Source: Denitrificimonas caeni
GTDB lineage: Bacteria; Pseudomonadota; Gammaproteobacteria; Pseudomonadales; Pseudomonadaceae
DNA length: 64,000 nt
Direction of reading: 5' to 3'
Assembly (NCBI RefSeq): GCF_905120345.1
Contig: NZ_CAJHOA010000001.1
Coordinates: 186,001-250,000 of the forward strand
Part shown: positions 16,329-25,452 of the stretch, one piece after another
How the letters are laid out: every line of letters begins with the position of its first letter
Position numbering within the stretch: position 1 is the first letter of the stretch
Program-made: the position numbers and the translations under genes
Notes under the pieces: generated by a model
Databases searched by the model: none
What the model was told of the DNA's origin: nothing
What the model saw: the letters and a program-made list of their open reading frames with translations, nothing else

Positions 16329-18009
16329 GCTCTAACCCGCTAACAACCACTTGATTACGCCCCTGTTTTTTGGCGCTGTACAACGCCGCATCGGCCGCCA
16401 TGCGCAATGCTTCTGGAGTGTCATAACCGGGGTACATACTGATCCCCGCACTAAAGGTACAAGTAAATTGTTGATTTCCAGCATTAAAGATAATGTTAGA
16501 AAAATCCTCTCGTAACTCGTTGACCAGAGACTGCGCTGTGTCAGGGGTGATGTTTTTAAGCAATAAAGCAAATTCTTCGCCACCATAACGACCCACCACA
16601 TCAGTATGTCTAAGCCGATGCTTAAGTATGCGCGCCATTGCAACAATAACTTTATCCCCAGCCATGTGACCGTAAGTGTCGTTGACACTTTTAAATTTAT
16701 CTAAATCGATCATCACCACAGCTAGGCTTTCTTGTTGTCGTTCAGCATAGGCCAACGAGGACACCAACATTTCTGTGGTGGTCGTGTGATTGTACAGGCC
16801 TGTCAGACTATCTTTGGCCATCAGTCCGCGTAATGTACGCATGCGATCTGCACGTAAGCGTACTGAGGCCACCAGATCATGAGGGATCACCGGTTTAGTG
16901 ATAAAGCCTTCAACACCTACTTGCATCGCGCTAAACTGTTTCTCTGTATTGGTTTCAGTCGATAAAAACACAATCGGCAGACCTATATATTCTGGCACCT
17001 GACGTACTAATGCTGCTAACTCAGCACCACTGCACTCCGGCATGTACATATCGACCAGCATTAAATCAGGATTAAAGTTTTTTAACGCTTTGAAAATCAA
17101 TGTAGGATTATGGATTTGATGAACCACCATACCGGCATTTTCTAGAATCAAGCTGTGATACTCGGCGACCTCAGGCTCATCATCCACAATCAGTATCTGA
17201 TAAGGTTCTTCTTGCTTATCTTCGATTAACTCATCTAAAGCCGCAGCCAGATCCATCGGCTTAGCTGGCTTGGTAAAGTAAGCCGAACAACCTGCGCGCA
17301 CCGCGCCTAAGCGTGACTCAAATGAATTGCTGCCCGACAACACAATGGCCGGTAATTGTTGGCCTGTCGCTTCTTTAATATTGGCGAGTTCATCAGTACC
17401 CGCGGTGCGGCCATGTGGAAAAAATACATCCATAATCACCGCGTCAGGACGCTTAGCCATCACGGCATTACGGAACGTCGAGGTCTGGGTAAAGTGTTCT
17501 ATTTGATAGCCTAGACAGCTCAGTTGATGCCCCAAATAGTCCACTTGTTCGGGCTCATCGTCACAAATATAAATAAGCGGAGCCGTGTTTTTGAAAACAA
17601 TCGTTTTGTCATACTTACTCTCAGCAATGATTTCATCAGCAGCCGGTATCTCGTGATCTAGACCACTGTAAATCTGTACTTGGGCGATCAGCGGTTCTAG
17701 AAAATCATTCAAAGAGGTTGTCCAGTCAGCTGGTCTAAGCGGATCTGGCGTCTCTATGATTTGTATTATAAAACTTTCAGCAGATTCCGCCGTCTCTGAA
17801 AGAGCCTGCAAACCAAATGACTTACCCGTACCATTCAAACTATGGAAAGCGCGATGCAGCTCGGGTAACAAGACTTGGTTATTTTCAGGATCATCAATGA
17901 GCAACTGTACCTGCGTCTGTATTTTTTCCAGCCGATCAGGTAGCTGGCTGATAAAACTGGCCCTAAGACGTGCTATTTTATTCTGCAACGACTGTTTATT
18001 ATCACTCAT
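16321..18009 (-). CDS. Hpt-REC-REC-GGDEF diguanylate cyclase
   Basis: Predicted output protein of the chemosensory operon, 562 residues. An N-terminal Hpt domain carries the phosphorylatable His56 in FHSLNGTGKSFG. Two receiver domains follow, with intact Asp194 (VIMDVFFP) and Asp320 (LMLVDMYMP), each with upstream acidic pairs and the downstream Ser/Thr and Lys residues. The C-terminal GGDEF domain has GGEEF at 476-480, expected to make c-di-GMP. An RxxD inhibitory site (RHTD, 467-470) is spaced five residues before it. WspR has a single receiver and no Hpt, so this is a more elaborate relay protein. It starts 16 bases after the lone receiver gene and overlaps cheW by 8 bases. Activity is inferred from motifs. 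Confidence 0.93.
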   Translation of the reverse strand: MSDNKQSLQNKIARLRASFISQLPDRLEKIQTQVQLLIDDPENNQVLLPELHRAFHSLNGTGKSFGLQALSETAESAESFIIQIIETPDPLRPADWTTSLNDFLEPLIAQVQIYSGLDHEIPAADEIIAESKYDKTIVFKNTAPLIYICDDEPEQVDYLGHQLSCLGYQIEHFTQTSTFRNAVMAKRPDAVIMDVFFPHGRTAGTDELANIKEATGQQLPAIVLSGSNSFESRLGAVRAGCSAYFTKPAKPMDLAAALDELIEDKQEEPYQILIVDDEPEVAEYHSLILENAGMVVHQIHNPTLIFKALKNFNPDLMLVDMYMPECSGAELAALVRQVPEYIGLPIVFLSTETNTEKQFSAMQVGVEGFITKPVIPHDLVASVRLRADRMRTLRGLMAKDSLTGLYNHTTTTEMLVSSLAYAERQQESLAVVMIDLDKFKSVNDTYGHMAGDKVIVAMARILKHRLRHTDVVGRYGGEEFALLLKNITPDTAQSLVNELREDFSNIIFNAGNQQFTCTFSAGISMYPGYDTPEALRMAADAALYSAKKQGRNQVVVSGLEHE

Positions 18010-18025
18010 ATGACATAGCTCTCTG

Positions 18026-18397
18026 CTAACTGCATGATGGTGATGCTGACATCACTGTACGGATTGCCGCTGGTAAGCTTTCCTGCATACTAAAATCTTT
18101 CATCACGCACGCATCTAGCCCTGGTTCTTCCGCCAGGATCTTCTCAGGTTCATCACCTGTCAGTAAAATAAATGGCAGTTTAGAGCCCTGCTCTTTCAGT
18201 TCTCGATAAAACTCTATACCGCTAATCATTGGCATATTCAAATCGCTGACAATCAGTTCAATGTCCGGTTGTTGATTAAGCACTTCCATGGCTTCCACAG
18301 CGTTTTCTGCTTGAAAAACTTTATAACCAAGATCTTCCAAAACCGCGGTGGTCATCTCGCCCGCCAATAAGTCGTCATCTACTACCAGTATTTGCAT
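18026..18397 (-). CDS. Single-domain response regulator (REC)
   Basis: Stand-alone receiver domain of 123 residues: acidic cluster VVDDD, phosphorylatable Asp52 (IVSDLNMP), Thr in LLTGD and Lys in CVMKDFS. There is no output domain. It could be a CheY-like messenger or a phosphate sink for the CheA-REC kinase encoded just upstream. The start MQILVVDDD at 18397 has AAGAGA 6 bases before it. A longer frame reaching 18424, overlapping the cheA stop, is possible but would add nine residues outside the family pattern. Confidence 0.88.
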   Translation of the reverse strand: MQILVVDDDLLAGEMTTAVLEDLGYKVFQAENAVEAMEVLNQQPDIELIVSDLNMPMISGIEFYRELKEQGSKLPFILLTGDEPEKILAEEPGLDACVMKDFSMQESLPAAIRTVMSASPSCS

Positions 18398-18423
18398 ACA
18401 TATTCTCTTAAGTTCATTACGCA

Positions 18424-20580
18424 TTAATCAAGCAACACTTTTAAAGTATCGACTAAACTAGTTTGATCAAAACTACCTTTAACAATATAAGCATCGGCGC
18501 CCACTTCGATGCCTCGTCGTCGGTCACTGTCTTTTTCTCTGGAGGTAATGATAATAATAGGTTTATTACGATAATTATCGTTCTCACGCAAGCGCGCGGT
18601 TAAAGTAAACCCATCCATTATCGGCATTTCTACGTCAGTCAATACGGCGTCAAAGTCTTCAGCAAGCGCTTTTTGTAAACCGTCGGCACCATGCTCTGCA
18701 AGCGTGACATGATAGCCCCACGCCTCTAAGACATCACGCTCGATTTCCCTAGTGTTTAAAGAATCATCAACCACCAAGATGCGTTGCTTAGGTTTAGCAT
18801 ACTCTGAACTCACCACAGTACTTGTTGATTGCCGTGTTTTTCGCGCCATGTCCAACACATAAGGCACGTGTATCAAATTAACTAACTGATTCTGACCGGT
18901 GGTCACCATCCCAGAGATTAATTGGTTGCTGCGCAGATGTTCAGGTAGCTGTTTAATCACCAGATCACGTTCATCCAACAACTCATCAATTTGTACCGCT
19001 AATTTCTCGGTATGCACACGAATAACCAGCAATAATAAGTTTTTGGCGTCGCGACTCAAGGTTTTTTTCGGGGCAGTCTCTTGCGGCAAATGAAGCAGCT
19101 CAGCTAGTTTGATCACTGGGACAAATTCATTACGGATAATCACCGCATTACGATCGGCCACACGGATCAAAGCAGTTGGAGCGACACTCAGTAGTTCACT
19201 GACATATTGCGCAGTGAACCCTAAGACTTGTGCCCCTGCTCGAATCAGTAAGACCCGCATAATGGCTAGGGATAAAGGCAGTCGCAGAGTAAAGCACGTG
19301 CCCTCGCCTGGGCTTGTTTGGATACTGATAACGCCTTGTAGTTCATCAACAATTGAGCGTTTCACCACATCCATACCCACACCACGTCCAGAAACTTCGG
19401 TAATGATGGCACTGGTCGAGAAGCCTGGCATAAAAATCAGATCGGTGATTTGCTGATCACTCATCTCTTCAAGCACTGCACCGCTAAACACGCCTTTTTT
19501 CAATGCTTTTTCACGTATCGCATCGACAGATAGTCCCGCCCCATCATCGCGAATATCAACAACCACCCAGCCAGCATCTTGCCGAGCGCGAATCTGTAAC
19601 AACCCTTGCGCCGGTTTGCCGGCTTTTTGACGTACTTCAGGGGTTTCAATGCCATGATCTAAAGCATTACGCAGCAAATGAATCACCGGGTCGGCGAGCT
19701 GATCAATCATTTGTCGATCAAGCTCAATCTCGCTGCCATATACACGGCACTCTACTTGCTTACCTAATGTACGCGCCATATCTCTCACTAATCGAGCTGC
19801 TGGATCGAGAACGATAGCCATAGGCAACATGCGCAACTGCAGAGCTTTATCATGCAGCTCTTGGGTCAAGTTATCTTGTAATAAAACAATATCACGCATA
19901 TCTCGGGAGAATTGGCGCATGGCGAGCGGTAGCTCGCCTTCAACCTGTTGCTGGAGTTGCTTTTCGATGCGCTGGGCCGTCGCTGCCATGTCACGCATAC
20001 TGGCATGACTAGAAATCAGTTCGCCCATTAACTTAATCAGCTCATCCAATTTAGTCAGCTTAATGCGCACAGTATCGCTGGTGCTTAACGACGGCGTGCT
20101 ACGTTCTACTTCAGTGTCAGGCCCACGAGGTGGCTGCTCACTCTCAATCGCGGCAGACGAAGCCAGCGTGTCAGCAAGCACTTCTTTGCCTTCGGCAAGA
20201 CCACTGAGACGCTGACACAATTGACTCTGTGTCGTACTAAGTTCAGCAACCTGGCCTTGTTGAATTAACTGTTCAACTTGATCGGATAACGCATCAACAC
20301 CTTGATAGAGTGCATCCATGACCGCGTGATTAACCTGCACCTGCTGTTCACGCAAAGCGCTGAGCAAGTCTTCTAAGCTGTGTGCCAGTTGAGTAATTGG
20401 CTCCAAGCGCAACATGCGCGAAGAACCTTTTAGCGTATGTGCTGAACGAAATAGGCTATTCACTTCTTCTGTACTGGCAGCCCCTTGCTCTAAAAGAGAT
20501 AAACCACTGCTCATGCGTCCCAAGTGATCTTTAGCTTCCTCAACAAAGCGCCCAATAAATTTTTTAATATCAAGAGCCAT
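18424..20580 (-). CDS. cheA: CheA histidine kinase with C-terminal receiver domain
   Basis: Cytosolic kinase of the chemosensory array, 718 residues. Domain order: Hpt with His48 (SAHTLKGSSRML), a linker (about 115-165), dimerisation region, HATPase with LLRNALDHGIE, DDGAGL and GRGVGMDVV, a CheW-like regulatory domain (about 430-570) and a C-terminal receiver with Asp649 (AVLTDVEMP). CheA-REC hybrids are typical of Wsp, Pil-Chp and other systems not tied to the flagellar motor. No separate CheY-binding P2 domain is evident. It starts 2 bases after cheR and its stop is close to the lone receiver gene. Confidence 0.95.
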   Translation of the reverse strand: MALDIKKFIGRFVEEAKDHLGRMSSGLSLLEQGAASTEEVNSLFRSAHTLKGSSRMLRLEPITQLAHSLEDLLSALREQQVQVNHAVMDALYQGVDALSDQVEQLIQQGQVAELSTTQSQLCQRLSGLAEGKEVLADTLASSAAIESEQPPRGPDTEVERSTPSLSTSDTVRIKLTKLDELIKLMGELISSHASMRDMAATAQRIEKQLQQQVEGELPLAMRQFSRDMRDIVLLQDNLTQELHDKALQLRMLPMAIVLDPAARLVRDMARTLGKQVECRVYGSEIELDRQMIDQLADPVIHLLRNALDHGIETPEVRQKAGKPAQGLLQIRARQDAGWVVVDIRDDGAGLSVDAIREKALKKGVFSGAVLEEMSDQQITDLIFMPGFSTSAIITEVSGRGVGMDVVKRSIVDELQGVISIQTSPGEGTCFTLRLPLSLAIMRVLLIRAGAQVLGFTAQYVSELLSVAPTALIRVADRNAVIIRNEFVPVIKLAELLHLPQETAPKKTLSRDAKNLLLLVIRVHTEKLAVQIDELLDERDLVIKQLPEHLRSNQLISGMVTTGQNQLVNLIHVPYVLDMARKTRQSTSTVVSSEYAKPKQRILVVDDSLNTREIERDVLEAWGYHVTLAEHGADGLQKALAEDFDAVLTDVEMPIMDGFTLTARLRENDNYRNKPIIIITSREKDSDRRRGIEVGADAYIVKGSFDQTSLVDTLKVLLD

Positions 20581-20582
20581 GG

Positions 20583-22115
20583 TTACTCATCCACTCGTGT
20601 GGTTTGCAAGGCGATTGTGAGCTGCTGTATGTAACGCTGACTGAGAAACAAAGCATCACTGGCGGCCAAGGGTAAAGGAATCCAAGCAGTGCACTTATCT
20701 GTTGATGTGTGTGTAGCAAGCACGCGCAAGACTATTTGATAGGACTTAATTGCCGCATCAAACTGTTGCTGGTTACGTCGAATATCTGCTAAGTAATAAT
20801 GCGCAGGCCAGCATTCAGGATTGGTATAAATGACTTTTTTAAACCATTGGCAGGCCTCGTCTACTCGCTGCTGCCACTTACACAGCAAACCTTTCATCAA
20901 CATGGCATCAGTTGACCAAGGCTCAATTTCTAAAGCTTGATCTAAGAGCTGACCGGCTTCAGTAAATGCTTGATTATTAAGCAGCAGCCAGCTTTTCAGT
21001 AAACTGGCTGCATAGTACTCAGCAGCGTGCACAGAAAAGTTCTCCAGCAAGCGTAAAGCACGTTGCTGCTGACCATCATCGATCAGATGCTGAATCGCCG
21101 CTAAATCAACTAAACGATTTGGCATGACCGCATCACGAGCGCTGGCGGGTTGTGTCATTTCTTCAACAGACTGTATGTGTATGGGCTCAACTAAAAACTC
21201 TGCATCGGTTCTGCTAGCGTGCAGCGTTGCAACAGTATCGACACGGGCCAATTCGGCAAATGGTAGCTGAGGCAAACTTAAGGCTTGACTAGCGACAGGG
21301 CGATACACATTACCTTTGATAAAGAAATACTGGCCGCTATCCTCCACCAACTCAAAGATCCCTAAATCATTCCCAAGGGTTTCTGCGCTACCTAAAAGCA
21401 AGATGGATTGGCTGTTCATCAAGCTATAAAACTTACGCTGAATTCGAAGGCGCGCGTCTAAATCAAAATAAATCGACACATTCCTGAAAAATATAATGTC
21501 GTAATTGCTGATCTGAGCGGGATACTGCGGAGCCAGCAAATTGAGCGAATAGAAATTAACCTGCTCACTGATAGAGTTTGCGAGCTTGTAGCCTCTCTTT
21601 TGCGCTTTGAAATAGCGCTGGCGTACAGCGTCATCGACGCCACGAAAAGAAAACTCCGAATACAACGCAGATTCAGCTTTATTCAAAACGTTCTGATCTA
21701 GATCCCCAGCATCGATCTGAAACAGTTCAGCGGTACGCTCACCGTAGATCTGGTGCAAAGCCATCACTAAACTATAAGGCTCTTCACCTGAGGAGCAGCC
21801 TGCGCTTAAGATACGCACGGGTTGTTGCTTGGTTTTTTGCGCTAAGACTTGTGGTATTAAAACCTCAGTGAGCAGTTTGAGTTGCTCAGGCTCACGAAAA
21901 AAATACGTTTCATTGACGGTCAACTGCCCGACCAGTGCATCAAACAGCTGACTGTTGCTGCGTATTAAGCGCTCATACTCACTTAAGCTAGCACAACCTG
22001 TTTGCTCTGCATTGCTCTGTACAATGTCACGCAAGCGGTCTTCTGCAATGCCTTCTAATACCAGACCACAGTGGGCATAAATCAGGGATTTAAACGAGCG
22101 TAAAATGCTACTCAT
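20583..22115 (-). CDS. cheR: CheR-type receptor methyltransferase with TPR tail
   Basis: S-adenosylmethionine-dependent methyltransferase acting on glutamates of the chemoreceptor, 510 residues. The CheR core spans about 1-270: NETYFFREPEQ, the SAM loop ILSAGCSSGEEPYS, and the IIFFRNVSIYFD motif (usually CRNVLIYF). A C-terminal extension after about residue 330 contains TPR-like repeats (LLKSWLLLNNQAFTEAG; AMLMKGLLCKWQQRVDEA; AHYYLADIRRNQQQFDAA), as in WspC and FrzF. The TPRs probably bind a partner or the receptor. The ATG overlaps the cheB stop codon (ATGA). Confidence 0.92.
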   Translation of the reverse strand: MSSILRSFKSLIYAHCGLVLEGIAEDRLRDIVQSNAEQTGCASLSEYERLIRSNSQLFDALVGQLTVNETYFFREPEQLKLLTEVLIPQVLAQKTKQQPVRILSAGCSSGEEPYSLVMALHQIYGERTAELFQIDAGDLDQNVLNKAESALYSEFSFRGVDDAVRQRYFKAQKRGYKLANSISEQVNFYSLNLLAPQYPAQISNYDIIFFRNVSIYFDLDARLRIQRKFYSLMNSQSILLLGSAETLGNDLGIFELVEDSGQYFFIKGNVYRPVASQALSLPQLPFAELARVDTVATLHASRTDAEFLVEPIHIQSVEEMTQPASARDAVMPNRLVDLAAIQHLIDDGQQQRALRLLENFSVHAAEYYAASLLKSWLLLNNQAFTEAGQLLDQALEIEPWSTDAMLMKGLLCKWQQRVDEACQWFKKVIYTNPECWPAHYYLADIRRNQQQFDAAIKSYQIVLRVLATHTSTDKCTAWIPLPLAASDALFLSQRYIQQLTIALQTTRVDE

Positions 22116-23194
22116 AGCCTGCCTCGCTGCACTGCAGTTCGATAGTTTGCCGACTCAAGAGTAGCAATACGCAGCATTTCACCAGCGATAGAGCTTAAAG
22201 GCATCTCGTGTTGAATAACTCCCTTGCTGACCGCTTCAGCATTCATCCCGTAAATCACTGAGCTGGCTTCATCTTGGGCTAGAGTAATTCCACCTTTTTC
22301 ATAAATCGCACGCATTCCTTCTGAGCCATCCCGGCCCATCCCAGTCATAATAATACCTACTGCTTGGCGACCACAGACATCAGCGACCGAGCTTAAAAGA
22401 GCATCACAGCTGGGTCGGTAAATATCACGATCAGCGCGCTGTTTTAACTTCACGCGACGCTCAGAGGTGACTGTCAGATGTTGCTCCGACGGCGATAAAT
22501 ACACAAAACCAGCGCGCAATAGTTCACCTTCTTCAGCGACTTTTACCGTCAATTGACACAAGCCTGATAACCACTGCGCCATGCCCTCAATAAAGCCATC
22601 ACTGATATGTTGTGCAATAAGAATAGGCGCAGGAAAGTCGGCCTGTAGTTGTGGCAGTAAGCTAGCGAGTACTTGTGGTCCTCCAGTTGAGGATGCAATG
22701 ACAAATATTTTCTGCAAGTCTGACTGAGTCGCACTCAGGACTGGATGAAGTGTGGCTCTGGTAGGATGCGGAGCCTCCACACTACGACGGCGCAAGCGCG
22801 TAATGACGGGGATCCCCGCTAATAACCGGACTTGACGAATAAATATTTCTGCCTCGTCTGAGGCGAGAATCGGTTTAGCGATCACATCTAGCGCGCCACA
22901 GTTAACGGCTTCATACGCCAGTTCTGCATCAGACTCATTGCTCACCACTAAAATAGGCACAGCCTTGTGGTGCATAATATAATCTATTGCTTCGAGACCG
23001 CTCATCACTGGCATATTTAGATCCATAGTGACCAGATCGGGGCGTAATGCTTGTACTAATTCAACCGCTTCCTTGCCATTACAGGCCTCAGCAACAACTT
23101 CAATACCCTCTTGTTCTTCTAGCAATGAGCGTAAAATATCGCGTGCAACGCTGCTATCGTCAACAATTAAAACTCTTATTAGTTTAGCTGTCAT
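22112..23194 (-). CDS. cheB: CheB protein-glutamate methylesterase
   Basis: Removes methyl groups from receptor glutamates, counteracting CheR. An N-terminal receiver carries a phosphorylatable Asp near residue 58 (LVTMDLNMP). The C-terminal methylesterase has the catalytic triad Ser (ASSTGGP, about 170), His (AQHIS, about 197) and Asp (TGMGRDGSEG, about 290). Two Met codons are adjacent at 23197 and 23194; AAAAGG is spaced better for the second. It lies 110 bases downstream of the receptor gene and overlaps cheR by 4 bases. Confidence 0.94.
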   Translation of the reverse strand: MTAKLIRVLIVDDSSVARDILRSLLEEQEGIEVVAEACNGKEAVELVQALRPDLVTMDLNMPVMSGLEAIDYIMHHKAVPILVVSNESDAELAYEAVNCGALDVIAKPILASDEAEIFIRQVRLLAGIPVITRLRRRSVEAPHPTRATLHPVLSATQSDLQKIFVIASSTGGPQVLASLLPQLQADFPAPILIAQHISDGFIEGMAQWLSGLCQLTVKVAEEGELLRAGFVYLSPSEQHLTVTSERRVKLKQRADRDIYRPSCDALLSSVADVCGRQAVGIIMTGMGRDGSEGMRAIYEKGGITLAQDEASSVIYGMNAEAVSKGVIQHEMPLSSIAGEMLRIATLESANYRTAVQRGRL

Positions 23195-23307
23195 CATTGC
23201 CTTTTCAACTCCTGTTACCGCTGCAGCGTTGCTATCTTATTATGCGAGTGGACTGATGATATGAGCATCACCAGCGCACTGCTTAAGTTCGCCAGACGTT
23301 GTTTGTT

Positions 23308-25353
23308 TTACACCTCCGAACGTGGTGCCTGAGGGCTAGCAGTCTCTTTCTTTTCAGGCTCTGTTTGATTAAACTCAGAAACTAAATTATTTAAATCCTC
23401 AGACATTTTAACCATATCTTCGCTGATATCAGTGATGCTCCGCACCGACTGAGCGTTATGCATACTGGCGTTGGCAATATCACGTAAGGCAATCACCACT
23501 TGGCTGCTCGCTGTTTTCTGCTGACGAGTAGAGAGCGAGATTTGTTGCGCCGCGCTGCTGGTTTTACTGGCCGCTTGCACCAAGGCATTTAAGTCTTCAG
23601 CCGTTTCAGAGCTGACCTGCATACCCAGTTGAATCGAACTAGCACCTTTCTCAGAGGTAATCACCAAACGGTTAATCGAGTCTTGAATTTCTTGAATACG
23701 ATCTTCAATTTCATGGGTGGAATCGGTCACACTATCCGCTAAACGGCGAATTTCACTAGCAACCACAGAGAAACGTTTACCGGACTCACCGGCGCTGGAG
23801 GCTTCCAGTGCTGCGTTAAAAGCAATTAACTTGGTTTGATCGGCTAAGGTGTTAATTAAGTCCATCACCTTGCTGATTTCTTTCGACTTACTACCCAACT
23901 GAACAATTTCATTGAGGCTGGTTTCGCTGTCTTTATGGATTTCAGCCATACGCGACTGCAAGTTCTGCATCGCCCCCGCACCTTTTTTACTGCTTTCAAG
24001 GGTGACGTTGGCCACCTCAACCACTGACTGTGAATAGTCAGCGATCTGTGTTGAAGAGGCGGATAACTCTTCCATGGTCGAAGTGATTTCTGCTACGGAA
24101 GATGACATCTCTTCCACTGCTGCGGCCATCGACTGGCTGACCTCTTGCTGCTTATCAGTATTACGACTGACTAAACCAGCAGTACAAGCCAAATTATGTG
24201 CCGTCTCAGTCAGACGATTTGAGCTGCGTTGCACACCATTAATAGCAAAAGATAATCGTTCCAGCAGACTATTAGTTTGTTCTGCCAGCTCACCCAACTC
24301 AGCTTTATCCGTGGTTTCTAGGCGGTGTGATAAGTTTAGGGTACGAGTGATTTTCACAAGTTGACGTTGAAATAACGTCAAGGGGCGGCTTAAAGACACC
24401 GCCAGCGGATACAGCAACAGCAAGCTCAGTAACAATAATACCACTCCGGCCATCAAGGACTGGTACAACTGCTCTTTAATGGGGCCCATAAAATCACTTC
24501 GAGGTACCTCAAGAACCAAATAGCGCTGTAGATCGGCAATCCATACTGTACCGACAAAGAGCTGTTGACCTTTATAGTCGATTTGCGCAATGGATACTTT
24601 TTGGTTGTCTAATAAGCTTTTAAGTTCTGCTGTCGCATTTAGATCGGTGACCAATAGATCAGCGGAGCTGACTTCCACCACACCCTGCGCAGTGGCTAAA
24701 GATGCTCGGCCGTTTTTACGGAATCGGTACGTACCTATCATCTCAGCCAGATGTTGCATATCCAAGCCCACACCGGCAACACTAATAGGCTGTCCCGATA
24801 CAGTCTTTACTGGACTGCTGTAATTAACAAACATCTGTAACTGACTACCAGTAAATTCGTTGCTGTCGAGGTTCAACTCATAGGGCAAGCCGCCTTTGAG
24901 ATAAGCTAAATACCAAGCATCCTGCTCGTCCTTAAGGTCAAGTTGACGATAATTAAATGCACTTTCTTGGTAGTGATAATAGAAGACATTAGAGCCATTA
25001 TTGGCGGCTAAGAAGACTGACTTAGCACCAAGCTGCTGATAAATAGTCGCCATTTGCTCGCGCAGCAAAGACAGCTCAGACTCTGGCATATCTCGTTTGA
25101 TCCAATCTTGGATGTAGATATTACTGGCTAGACCATGCGATGCTTCAATACTGGGCGCAAGCTTGACTGTAACTTCTGCCGCAAGCTGTTGCAGTTGTGA
25201 TGGCAGATCATATTCGACTAAACGAGTCACCCGATTTTGTGTATAAAAACTCGATTGCAGCACTAAAGCCAAACCGGTCATTAACGTAAACAAGACACCA
25301 AAAGACACAAATAAGCGTAGACGCAAAGACAACCTATTCCAAATATTACGCAT
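23308..25353 (-). CDS. Methyl-accepting chemotaxis protein (dCache-like sensor, divergent tip)
   Basis: Membrane receptor that feeds the CheA kinase encoded downstream, 681 residues. A transmembrane segment at about 14-32 and another at about 300-322 flank a periplasmic sensor of about 270 residues whose pattern suits a double Cache domain. A HAMP follows (to about 385), then a long cytoplasmic coiled coil. The tip reads LADQTKLIAFNAALEASSAG rather than the common DQTNLLALNAAIEAARAG, a variant form. There is no C-terminal CheR-binding pentapeptide; the end is PRSEV. It is the first gene of the operon. The ligand is unknown. Confidence 0.92.
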   Translation of the reverse strand: MRNIWNRLSLRLRLFVSFGVLFTLMTGLALVLQSSFYTQNRVTRLVEYDLPSQLQQLAAEVTVKLAPSIEASHGLASNIYIQDWIKRDMPESELSLLREQMATIYQQLGAKSVFLAANNGSNVFYYHYQESAFNYRQLDLKDEQDAWYLAYLKGGLPYELNLDSNEFTGSQLQMFVNYSSPVKTVSGQPISVAGVGLDMQHLAEMIGTYRFRKNGRASLATAQGVVEVSSADLLVTDLNATAELKSLLDNQKVSIAQIDYKGQQLFVGTVWIADLQRYLVLEVPRSDFMGPIKEQLYQSLMAGVVLLLLSLLLLYPLAVSLSRPLTLFQRQLVKITRTLNLSHRLETTDKAELGELAEQTNSLLERLSFAINGVQRSSNRLTETAHNLACTAGLVSRNTDKQQEVSQSMAAAVEEMSSSVAEITSTMEELSASSTQIADYSQSVVEVANVTLESSKKGAGAMQNLQSRMAEIHKDSETSLNEIVQLGSKSKEISKVMDLINTLADQTKLIAFNAALEASSAGESGKRFSVVASEIRRLADSVTDSTHEIEDRIQEIQDSINRLVITSEKGASSIQLGMQVSSETAEDLNALVQAASKTSSAAQQISLSTRQQKTASSQVVIALRDIANASMHNAQSVRSITDISEDMVKMSEDLNNLVSEFNQTEPEKKETASPQAPRSEV

Positions 25354-25452
25354 AATGCACGCCTTTCAGTTCTTAAGAAATTAATATGGAGATGAAGCTA
25401 GCTGTTTATACCTCAGTTAAGCAAGCATAATTTAGCGATATGGTCTGGATCT

